Source: Acarospora socialis
Taxonomy: Eukaryota; Ascomycota; Lecanoromycetes; Acarosporales; Acarosporaceae
Length of the DNA stretch: 64,000 bases
Direction: 5' to 3'
Assembly: GCA_025617375.2 (NCBI GenBank)
Contig: JAMYGW020000008.1
Location: 496,001 to 560,000 of the forward strand
A program made the translations under genes and the position numbers. Positions 24,560-35,511 of this stretch are shown here, in pieces. The notes beneath the pieces are model-generated. The model saw nothing but the letters and a program-made list of their open reading frames with translations. It made no database searches and was not told where the DNA came from. Positions within the stretch are counted from its first letter, which is position 1. Each line of letters begins with the position of its first letter.

Positions 24560-27500
24560 TGTAATAGAAAACATAGAAGTAAAGTCATTCAGTAAGATCT
24601 AGATAGATTTTAAGTGTCTTAAACATAGTAAGAAATTGCAAGTTCATCAGTATTCTGATCTTTTTTTTCAAAGTGAATAGATTTAATATGTTCACTCATT
24701 GATCTAGAAGTGTAATTATTGAATAGTTCAAGTAGAATTTAATAGATTCTAAACTTATACTGAGATTCTGAAATAGACTGAAGACTTGATGCAAATGATG
24801 AAGATGCTCATCTAATATCTTGAAAAAGACAACTATATTATTAACATAGTTGCATACAAATGTGTAAAAGACACAGAGTATCTCATTTATTTATCACTGC
24901 ATATATAATGACAAATTGTGATATCTCATGACAACAACATTGAAATGTTTCTGATCACAGTGCAAAACTATTATAAACTTAGATCAATTCATCAAATTAA
25001 CAAGTCACTGATAAAAGAAGAAGACACAATTAACAGTAAATATATAGTGACATTTTCATACTACAGATGTAATATCTATCTGTAAGAGTAAAGAATAGAA
25101 GTCTGATTGAGATATCTTGTTAAGTTTTTTAATATCAACAACAATTCAACTTTTTTGTTTGAGCAAGTCTTCAGACATGACTGTCTTTCAGATTATGAAA
25201 ACTGAGAAGTTAAATGAAGTAAATTGAATTGATCATTTCATTTGCTCTTGACAGTGTAATTCATTGAATTTCTCATTGACTAACTGTTGCACCTCATTGC
25301 TCAATGAATACACTCATTTCAACAATTTTATGAACTTTCAGTTCTTCTTGAGAAACATCTGCAAATAGTTAAATTCAGATATATTCATGATTCTGTTACA
25401 GTTATATTACAGATTTGAGTAAGTCTTCATGACATTGACAATGACAGAGACATTGTTCAGTGTACTATATATTGTGATTCTATTAAACAGATGAGTTTCT
25501 AATATGTTAACTAGCTTTGAGTTGTGTCTAAGCAGAGCAGCTAATTCAAAATTCTCAATACTTTCAGTATAATATTCTTTCTCTTTGTATTCAATAACAA
25601 CACTGAGATATGCATGTCATTGAATTATTTGAGAGATAGAATCATCATTTTGAACATGAACAAAAGAGAAGTTAAAATCAATAATGTGATCACTGACATC
25701 ATGATATGTCAAAAAGAAGATAAAATCTCAATCAGTAGATAATAACTTCTTGTTTAACTTGATAGAAATCTGATGCAAGATGTGTGATGATATTATGATC
25801 TTTTGAGAGAATTAAATGATGTATTGAATTTATTCATTTAATTATGAAATGATCTGAAGATCAAGAAGCATATTTTTACACTCATCAATAATAGTTTTTC
25901 ACAACAGAATATTCATGCTTATTTGTTCTGATTTTATGATATTTATGTTGATAAGAAGATTGATATAAAGATTATTGACAAGATAAATATTTTGTGTAAT
26001 ATAAACAAGAGTAATCTTCTCATTCAAGACATCAGATAGATAAAAACTCAGATAAATATACTTTTGATATTTGTGTATACAACTGTCAATATCTTGTATC
26101 ATTATCTTACTGATCATTTTCATAATCACAGCATTGAATAGATGTTTTCAAAGAAAAATTCTGTCAAGCAATGACATAATGCATTCTGTATTGAGACAGA
26201 CAGTTTTGATGAAGTTTTTGTCAGACTTGAATTGAATAAATATTGTCATATAATGTCAGTGACAGAAATCACATTCAGACTCATCAATTTGATTTGTGAT
26301 GTCTGATTTAACAATGTTAACAGCATAGACATTCATCTTAATTATACTTATTAAATTGACAGATATCAACACTGTCTTAAACTCAGATTCTGAGCTTATT
26401 CTTATAGTAACAGACTTTTTGATCTTTTTATGAGTCAAATGAATGTGCTGATGCAGTTTGTTATTTGATTGAAAGATTGTTTTACACATGTAACACACAT
26501 ATGAGTTAACAACTGTTTGTGCATGAAACATATTGATATAATAAATTTCTTTAAATAAGTCTGAGACATCAGTTGTGACAGCAGTGCTGTTATGAACATG
26601 ATTAATTTGTTTGTAAAAGAGTTCTTTCTTGAGATTGATCTGATAGATGTCTTCTTTTTGATTATAATCATATTTATATTTATCATTATATTTTTCTTCA
26701 TTATATTCTTCTTTGATGAAGTCTTCACCAAATTGTTTGATTTCACTGTGATAAGTCAGTTATGATTATGACAGATAAAGATGAGATAGATAGAGAGAAT
26801 GTTAATTATCTTGACTGTATTGATGAGATTGATCATTATACTCAGTGTACTTGTTTTGATTGTCAGCATTCACATTTTTCAATGTGATTTGCAGAGATTG
26901 TCAATAAAAAACCTGCAATTATGACAGCAGAACATTTACATTGACATTGTATGAATAAGAAAAATATGACTGATATAACTGATATGAACAATGATAAGCA
27001 TTATTCTGATAGAGTTAATAAGAAAATTAAAACTCTTGAAATTGACTGTACAGACAGAATAAACAATTATTGTTGAAATTGTTATCTTGTTGATGAGACT
27101 AATTCTGCTGCATAGATGATGATGATTTTGTGAAGATTTCATCAGTACATTAACTATACTTATTAAATCAAATCTCTTTCATATTCTTCATGTTCTCAAT
27201 AAAGAAAAACATCATCATCAAAGTTATAGAATGACAAATGCTTTCATAAAGACTAAAATCAAGACAGTTTCACATTCACATAAGCTGAACAGACATCTCA
27301 GTCATGTCAACATTCTTGACATGATGAATTACATTGAGAATGAACTCAAAGAATTCACAATTATTTTGAATGTCTTAAATTGTGTAACATTCTGTCTTGA
27401 GCATCTTCATTGCATTTAATTGAATGCATTTAAAACAACAAAAGAGCATTTCTTCTCAGTGTTCTATCTCATGATCTTTTCATATATACTCATGCTCAAT

Positions 27501-28200
27501 TGCAGATAACTGATTGATATATCAGTTCTGAACTATGTCATGAAGATATTTGTTGAGATTTTGATGAACAACTTTCTTCAATTTGATATGAATCACATTC
27601 TTAAACAAATCAATAAAAAGATGTACATCTCAGAAGTAAATCTTTTTATTAATATTAATAATGTTTCTGATTTTGTAGTTCTTGATATTGAGATGTAAGT
27701 TAAAAAAACTCACTTTCTCTGAACAGAATTGAGTGTTGTCTTTGCAATGTCTGTAAACTACATTCAAAATATTCAAGACAAACTCATCAGAATCATCAGA
27801 ATCATCAGAATCTGAGTCATATCAATGACATCAAAATAAGTTTCTTCTATCTAAATACTGTTCAGATTATTCAGAATGACAAGATAGATCTGCTGTACAG
27901 TGAGAATTAACTGAGTTAACTGTCTCAACATAATCTTTAACTCAATCATTTGTTTTAGTCTGTACAATCATTTCACAAAGCATTTGCATTTGAATCTTCA
28001 AAAAGACTGAATCAGCTGCAATAAATGTATTGTTATAATGATTGTTATTGTCATTGTTATTGATCATATTTCTAGACAACAACAAATCACAAGAGATACT
28101 TTCATCTGCTGAAGTAAACATTCAAGAGTGAGATTTCAATGAAGAAGAACAAGTGACTAAAAATAACTATTCACATAATGATGTAAGCTGAAGTAGTAAT
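24560..28200 (-). mobile_element. Second Ty3-like retrotransposon fossil F
   Basis: Minus-strand translation around 24,800-25,400 resembles a reverse transcriptase, including the catalytic-motif region near 24,840. Sequence from about 26,200 to 28,200 is gag-like, with an Asn-rich stretch near 28,030 and a small Cys/His finger-like segment at about 26,440-26,500. It is not closely similar to A-E, so it is another family. No LTR pair was found. Broken throughout. Confidence 0.6.
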
Positions 28201-29280
28201 AATGCTGTAGATTTAGACTTATCTAATTGATTTAAGACAGATAGAGATTAATGAAGACTTCACTCAACTCAGAACAAATCTAACTGATTAAGTTGATCAG
28301 AAGCTAATTCATTAAGATTAGTTTGAAATGAGATTCACATAAAAACACTGAGTGTTATAATAGAGAACTGACTTTCTGACTGAAGCAACAAATAGTTTTG
28401 ATGAGAAAGCTTTTAGTGAGCAATTAACTAATAGAATACTTTAAGTCAAAAGATTGACTGATATTCTCATAAGTTTGCTGAAAGATCAAGATATCAGCAA
28501 ACTGATATTTGAGTGATATAGAATATAAAGTGATGATGCTGTGAGCTAAACTGATAATGTCATTTGGTATGAACAAGATATACTGATGATTCATGAATTC
28601 AAATTGTTTTAACTGATACATCACAAGTATGCAACAATCTGATAATCAAGATAGATCTTAACTAGCAGACAAAGCAGTAAAACTAGAATCTGATGCTAAG
28701 TCTGTTGAAGACTTTATCAGGTTGATAAAAGATAATTATGAAAAGATTATATGACTCAAGATCAAAGAGAAGAATGAGATAAATATGAACAAACAAGCAA
28801 AATAATATCAATGATGAATAGAGAGAGTGAAACAATACTATGATGTTATTCAATAAGATCATCATCATCAGATAAATAAGATGTAGTGATCAGACAAACA
28901 ATAAAAATGATCTTGATGTGATCAACAAGCTCAATATGTCAAAGAAACTGATAATGATGACAGCAAGATAGTAATCAGACTGCTATTGTAATGTTGTATG
29001 AAGATGACTGATTTTAAGTCTTTGAATCAATGATCAATGACTCAATAATGTAAAGACAGTTAGTGCTATCAAATTATTAGAATCATTATACAAGTGAGTG
29101 AAAGATGTAATTGCTAAGAATCTATCTATGAAAAATTCTGTCTATATATCTATAGAAATATCTTTCATATCTAGTAACTAATCATAAGTTCATGATGACA
29201 ACAAGATTGCAAAGTGATCTAATGAGTTATATTCAACAATTAAGATCAAAACAGTGAACAGTAAAACTATGTTCTATTTG
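28200..29280. other. AT-rich mutated sequence between fossils F and E
   Basis: Has coding-like stretches on the plus strand (about 28,630-29,000, rich in Lys, Asp, Glu and Gln), possibly a decayed gag-like region, but I cannot assign it. No gene, LTR or RNA feature recognised. Confidence 0.45.
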
Positions 29281-30162
29281 TAACAGAAATTCTTACAAAA
29301 GATTTAGCAGCAATACACAAGATAAAGTAAACTTTTTTAATAAACAAAAAACTCATCAGAATGTGTCACTACAACAGAATTGAAAAATATCTGAAAGTAA
29401 AACACACAGAGAATCTAGTGTGAAGAAGATACAATATTAACAATTTTCAAAATTGAATCATCAAGATGATTGCTGTGTGCAATTCATGCTGAAGAAATAA
29501 GATCAATTAAGATAAACAATATGATGAAATAACATGACTGAATGCATCAGATGCATTGTGAAAATCAGTTATTATAAATTTCATCACAAAGTTATCATTA
29601 TCAAAAGATTCAACATGAGAAATGAAATTCAACAGTATATTGATCATAATGAACAGATTAATCAAATACACAGTGTTTATTTTATTCAGAGAAACTGTGA
29701 CAGTATCAATATTAACACACATTATACTGCAAGAATTGATTAACAATCATAAACTATCAAAAAAATTTATCACTGACAGAGACAAACTGTTTATAAGCAG
29801 ATTTTGAAAAATGCTCACAGCAGAACTTAAAATAAAACATAAAATATTAATGATATATCATCTGCAGATGAATGAACAAAGTGAATAAATGAATTAAATA
29901 GTGAAAACATACTTGAAACACTATATCAATAAGAATCAGAACAACTGAGTACAGCTGTTGTTAATGACACAGTTTGTGTACAACAATGCAAAGAATGAGA
30001 TCACAAGAAAGACATCTTTCTTTATGAACTACAGTTATAATTCAAAGATATGACAAGATTCACAAAAACATAAATTACAGAGTCAAAAAGTGATTTTAAA
30101 CATTGCTCAACTAAAGAAACTGCATCAAGATCTAATGAAACAGATCAGACAGCAGATGAAAT

Positions 30163-30324
30163 TGTTAGAGTGTAAATTTAAGCTATGTGATTCAAGATAT
30201 AATATATAAGTAAGTTAAGAAAGTAAGTGAATAAAGAAGTGTGATCACTATATATATGATGAGAATGCTTAGTCAGCATTCTTAGTCAGCATGATTTTAT
30301 GTAAAGTGATCATGTTTCATAATA
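30163..30324. repeat. Left LTR of the non-autonomous element (162 bp)
   Basis: Matches 32,113-32,274 over its full length with roughly a dozen differences. Preceded by gaaat. Confidence 0.87.
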
Positions 30325-32112
30325 AGTTTCTTTCTTCAAAACTGAAAAACAGTGTTCTCACTGTGACAACTATCTATAACTATGTTCTATATTTATATGA
30401 TGTCTTATCTGCTTTAAAATTCATTATAATTCACTTTCATGATCTTGTTGTTGTTGTGAATGTGAGTGAAAATGTGGTGTGTTTGAAAAGACTGAATTTG
30501 AATGTGTTTTTGATGTAAATGAAAATGTGTTGTAGTCATAGAAATGAGTGTGAAAATGAGTGTGAAATTGAATTGAAATCAACAAAACAAATGAATAAAG
30601 ACTGATAATAAGCTGTGTTGAAAAGATGTCAATTTGTATGCATTTTTAATATCAAAAAACACTAGAAATCATTGTAATCTAGCTGCTTGTGTCACTGTAG
30701 CTCTTTGTCTGATTTGAAGATTCAATGACATTGAACACAGAGTATTCAACAACATAATCTATAGATGTTCATAGAAGTATTATATTTAACATAATAAACA
30801 GCATTTTTATCATCATCATTGTTGTCATTATTGTCAGCAGTCACATTGTAAACTCATAACTCATTCATAAATATAAAATGCATAAATCTAGAAGTCTCAA
30901 TCACACAAGTATTTCATGAAGAATTATTCAAATTAGAATCTTCATAATGTTGATGTGAAGACTGATTTGAAGACTGATTCAAAGATTAATATAAAAATTT
31001 ATATAACAACTGATTCAGAGATCATCAACAGTGACTATATAGATTAAATTATATAGTTTTTTGTGAGTTTAAGATCTGAATAAAGATCTCTATCAAGTTA
31101 GATTTCTTGAGATTGTGACAAAGATCTAAGTTAATGTTTTAATAAATCATCATTAGTGCAGATGAGGTAGACAGATGAGCTGTTATCATATGATGAATAA
31201 TAGTTTGTAAATACATTGTAGATTTGTGATGATTGATGATGTTGTTGTGAATGTAGTATTTGTGTGTAATTAAGATCATAACATTGACTGACAAAGATGT
31301 GAATCATGATGTCAGAGTGTCACATTATGTTTTAATACTATGAAGACTCATACATTTCATAGTGATCAACTCAGCTAAATATCAGTTCATAGTCTTGTTC
31401 TGAAGATTCATGCTGAGATTCTTTTTAATTATATTGAGTTTGCAGACTAAGACTATTTTACAAATTCAACTGACAAATAAATAAATGTCACAAATTATAG
31501 ACTTTCTTTCTGACATCAATACATCTTCACTCATAGATCTAGAATTGAAAAGATCTAGTTTTTTCACTTTATAGTGTTTTAGCTGAATTTGAGATCTATA
31601 GAACTTGTATTGAGACTTATATTGAGACTCATATTGAGACTCATTTCAAGACTCATTTTGAGACTCATTTTGAAACTTATTTCAAGATGTTTTATGACCT
31701 TGCTCAGATGTTCTAGACACTAGATTAAATGTCTGCATTAATAATTTAAAGATTTCATTGACAGCATATTTAGTCACTTGCACAGCTACTTGTTTGATTA
31801 CTTTTTCAACTATAGTTATGACTTTGTCTTGAGTTATGAAACTAGATCTTGATGATGTAAATGTACAATTAGTCTTTATGAATTTAGTGATCATTGATTT
31901 GTCACATCAATTTTGAACATTTGTGAGTATAACTGATGTTGAATTTGAATCATTATTCATCATGTTATTCAAACTATTTCAAGCAGTCTGACAGATACTG
32001 AGCATCATAATTTGTATGAGAATTTGTTAGTAAATGAAAACTAAATGTAGAAACTTAATTGATCTAATTAAAGAATCAAGTATTAAGAATTTGTGCAGTT
32101 AGTGCTATCAAT

Positions 32113-32274
32113 TGTTAGAGTGTAAATCTAAGCTATGTGATTCAAGATATAATATATAAGTAAGTTAAGAAAGTAAGTGAATAAAGAAATGTGATCACTA
32201 TATATATGATGAGAATACTTAATAAGCATGCTTAGTCAGCATAATCTCATGTAAAGTGATCATACTCTATAACA
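32113..32274. repeat. Right LTR of the non-autonomous element (162 bp)
   Basis: Partner of 30,163-30,324. Followed by the duplicated gaaat. Confidence 0.87.
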
Positions 32275-32699
32275 GAAATGAACATTAGAGATAAAATCAT
32301 TCAAGAAAGAAAAGAAGATATACTTGAGAACAAACAAAATAAAAACAAAGAAAAGAAGCAAGAAGCTGAAAAACAAGAGTATTGAATCATTCAAGATCAT
32401 ATGAGACATTAAGAAATTAAGTTATAAGCTAGACTTATCTGAAAAAATGAGAATACATCTAATATTTCATGCATTCATGCTACAGCACTGTGATCAGTTC
32501 ATATTACTTTAAGTCAATAAGACATCTGTTGAACTCAACAAAGAATATAAAGTCAAAAACATTTTAAAGAAGAGAATAATTAGAGAGAAAGCTCACTATC
32601 TCATGAAATGAAAAGAATATAACATCTCAAAAAGTATCTAAAAACTCAAGAGAAATCTTAAGAACTGTTTGAGAACACTTCAATATTTTAAAAAAGAAA

Positions 32700-33152
32700 A
32701 TTGATATTAGTTCAGAAGAATGAAGACATTAAGTTTATAAATTGTGACAATATTTGAGAATTCTCATTCTCAATCTCATCATTATCACTATTAAGTTTGA
32801 CAGCAAGACAGTTAGTCTTTTGTGAAACATGACAGTTTGTTTGATTCAGAATTTTCTGAAGATGCATAATTTTTGAAGACAAAGTGACAAGCTTGACATA
32901 CTTAACTGTTAATTCATTATTTACTTTATTTATTTTCTTCTGAAGTGAAAGACAAGTTTTATTAAGAGACTTTCACAATACATTGACACACAGATAATTA
33001 TGATGAGTGTATTTATTGTATTTTGATTAAAATTTCATTACAAAACAATTAATACTGCAACTAACACAATAATCACAAAAAAACAGAACAGATACATCAT
33101 CAATCTGAATTTTCTTTGCAATTCTTAAATGATTGAAATTTTTAGAAAGCAT
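32700..33152 (-). other. Antisense accessory open region of element E
   Basis: The minus-strand counterpart of the region at 10,851-11,357 in A. An ATG at 33,152 sits in the same context (caacaatgctttc) with ctatataag about 40 bp upstream, next to the 3' LTR. It is degraded in this copy. Confidence 0.55.
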
Positions 33153-33229
33153 TGTTGCTGATGATGAACAATGTGAATATTCTCACTTATATAGATTTAA
33201 AGAACTAATGCTTAAAAAAGAAAGAATGA

Positions 33230-33581
33230 TGTTATGATTATATTTAAAGAGATAAGATGTGAACTGACTTGTATATGAAGAAAGTGTTTGACAGATTGTT
33301 TATTAAGATGAAAGTCATGTGACATTTTAACATGCTTGATGATGAGCTTGATGAGCAAGCTTGATAAGTTACATGAGTGAGTCAGCTTAATAAACTTGAC
33401 AGTAAGATCAATAAGTGAACTCAGTATATAATTACAGTCATTTTTTTTATGAAAAGAATCATATTCAACTTAAATAACAATCTAAAAATTAAAAGATCAG
33501 AACTGTTTCAGATCAGCTTTTATATTAATAAGTATAACTTTTAGTACTTATACAAGAGAAATCTTTCATGAGAATGTTACA
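33230..33581 (+). repeat. 3' LTR of element E (352 bp)
   Basis: Begins tgttatgatt and ends atgttaca; it is the inverse of the A/C-type LTR. Transposase-like coding of the pogo remnant starts immediately after it. Confidence 0.85.
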
Positions 33582-35100
33582 TGTCTCTTCATGAAATCAC
33601 TCAAATTTATGATCTATCTCAATCTATATTACAACATTGTTGAAAAAAACAACAGTCTGCAAAAATCTTTCATACACATCATCAGCAACTGTCATCTCAT
33701 GAAAAAGATGTTCTAATTAAATAAATTAATATTATAACAGTTTAAGAGTGATCTTCACAAATAAAGCAACTTAAAACTATAACAAAACATTTTATAAAGA
33801 TCAAAGAAGATCTGAAGTTTATAGAATAGCATTGATATAAGATTTTTCTGAAACAACATTCAGAATTTAAAAATAAATATAATAAAAATCTTAATCAGAA
33901 CAGAAAGAATACTGAAAATCTGAATTTCATTAAGAAATGATTTACTCTATATAATTTCATTTGAATTCAGTATGAAATAACTGATTATGACATCTACAAC
34001 ATGAACAAAAAGAAATTTGCAATGAACATTACTGATAGTGCAAAAGTTCTAGTATAATGCTCTGAAATACAGACTTTTAGTGTTCAGACTGATAATTAAA
34101 ACTGAGTATTTGTGATTGAATGTGTAAAATTCACTAATAATATTTTTTCATTCTACATCATCTCTCAGAGTAAACAGATACAGAAAATCTGACTGAATTC
34201 TGTTCAGAATGAATGAATTATTTTACAAATTAGTGATAATGAATGAACAATAAATGTAATAAAATGTCAATAATTAAAGATCTTTGATCATCATACTCTA
34301 TCTTAACTTCAAAACACACACTGACTTCTTTTACTGAATAGTCATGAAAGTTATGTTTTAATTGATTTTATTGAGTATTGTTACAATTACAACATCATTA
34401 CTTTGTGTCTTTCTTTTCATTCAACATATTTATTATAACTCTTGAATATTGAAATCTTTGAATTCTTGAATAAGATCTATAAAAAATGTGTCTATATTCA
34501 TTTACATTATGAAGTTGTGACTATCAGCAAGTTGAACTTTCTGTTTTATTATTAGCAAATTAAAATTGAAGAACTTTTTAAACAAAACATTCTCAGTACA
34601 TAATGATTCACTGATTTTATTTCTTACAACTTTAACATTATCACTTTGAAATTTTCTTGTTCAAAGATTTCTTTCTATGTCACATTTATCAATAAGAATG
34701 AAGTTCAGATCAACATTTCTGTCATATTTTATATTGTTATTTGAATCAATAAAATTGTTGATGTCATTTTGTCAGATATAATATCATCATTGTATGTACA
34801 TATTTTAAATCTTAAGAACACAGTTCTGATAACTGTTGCAGATAAAACAATTTTACAGTGAATTAATCAGAAACTGCTGAATAAGCAGCAGCAGCAGTGA
34901 TGAAAGAAGCAGTCATGAAAGACTGTTGAAAAAGTCTGAATTTTCACTGTCAACAAAAATAGAGTTATAGTGCAGAAAAAAAAGAATAAGAAGAAAATGA
35001 ATCAGAAGATGAAAAGATATTATGTATTGAGAAATAAGATTGAATTTGCAAAGTTGATCTACAAGAAATTGACTATGAAATACTCAGTCTTCATGTAATT
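33582..35100 (+). mobile_element. Pogo/Fot1-type DNA transposon remnant
   Basis: Plus-strand translation reads like a Fot1/Pot2 (pogo superfamily) transposase. There is an N-terminal helix-turn-helix part with the character SLHEITQIYDLS at about 33,590-33,630, a central DDE-domain segment YDIYNM...KFAMNITDSAKVLV at about 33,983-34,052 (the place of the first catalytic Asp), and the later segment YNYNIITLCL...HSTYLL at about 34,381-34,440 (the place of the second). A Lys/Glu-rich tail extends to about 35,050. Numerous stops and shifts interrupt it and many Gly, Pro and Arg codons are lost, as expected from the island's mutations. Terminal inverted repeats are not visible; the left end abuts the LTR of E, so E probably inserted into or beside it. 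Confidence 0.75.
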
Positions 35101-35104
35101 AGTT

Positions 35105-35511
35105 ATTTTAGACAACATCTAAGATGGGTGAATTAGGTGACAGTGAGGTGGCTTGCTTAGATGGCTGGCTCGAGTACACGGCTAATACGTTAGACCTTAT
35201 CTACCCGCCATTTAGCGTCACCGCCTCGCTTGGTACTTCCGAGGCTAGGTGACAGAGGAGCAAGTTTTTGAGGTGTTGTCCTCATTACAGTCTGCCATCT
35301 TCTCTGTCACCTAGCCTCGTTCGTACCTACCTACCTTATAAGTGTCAGCATCACCAGGACCCTGAAAACACAGAACGTCTCGTCAAGCTTAAGGTGGGTA
35401 CGAAGTGGGTACCAGGTAAGGTAGGTAGGTAGTATCATTGATGGTCAGCGGGCGTACACTCGTCGTTCCGGAGGTCTGAAACTAAATCTCGATTGGAATG
35501 CTTCATTACAT
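35105..35511. other. Boundary zone with two inverted repeats
   Basis: Normal composition begins at about 35,105. CGAGGCTAGGTGACAGAG at 35,240-35,257 is repeated inverted at 35,302-35,319 (18 of 18 bp, 44-bp loop), and TACCTACCTACCTTA at 35,324-35,338 is repeated inverted at 35,418-35,432 (15 of 15 bp). A near copy of part of the first arm (taggtgacagtgagg) occurs at about 35,136. The zone also holds the 3' flank of AIP1. No gene seen. Confidence 0.75.

Larger units (their letters stand above)
30163..32274. mobile_element. Non-autonomous LTR element (2.11 kb) inserted in E
   Basis: Two direct repeats of 162 bp (30,163-30,324 and 32,113-32,274) start tgttagagtgtaaat and end with a TAACA-type terminus. 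The element is flanked on both sides by gaaat (30,158-30,162 and 32,275-32,279), a perfect 5-bp target duplication. The 1.79 kb interior has no reverse transcriptase or integrase that I can see, only short open frames such as 31,682-31,894 (-). Size and content fit a TRIM/LARD-like parasite of other LTR elements. It carries the island's mutational signature, so it is not recent, but it is younger than E. Confidence 0.87.
29281..33581 (+). mobile_element. Ty3-type LTR retrotransposon fossil E, 5'-truncated
   Basis: Plus-strand sequence from about 29,281 matches, inverted, the integrase zinc-binding and core parts of A and B (core remnant at 29,622-29,807). The integrase C-terminal region resumes at 32,275-32,640 after an inserted element (30,163-32,274), followed by the antisense accessory region and a 3' LTR at 33,230-33,581. 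The gag and reverse transcriptase end is missing. Heavily broken. Older than the element inserted in it. Confidence 0.82.
1..35110. repeat. AT-rich island of mutated repeats
   Basis: The whole block is AT-rich and has no intact host gene; open frames are short and interrupted. The dinucleotides CG, CC and GG are almost missing on both strands. In 17,641-18,240 I find none of the three, while CA occurs about three dozen times. This resembles repeat-induced point mutation (RIP) in that only repeats are affected and both strands are hit, but the sequence context differs from the CpA preference known from Neurospora. The change to normal composition at about 35.1 kb is abrupt. The block is a nest of LTR retrotransposon fossils plus one DNA transposon remnant, described separately. 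Confidence 0.9.

Noticed and set aside
1-35110. Classical CpA-directed RIP as the explanation
   Set aside because: CA and TG remain common while CG, CC and GG are missing, so the usual signature does not fit.
1-35110. Many short open frames (60-130 codons) as genes
   Set aside because: They are remnants or chance frames in mutated repeats, and most lack any recognisable content or a real ATG start.
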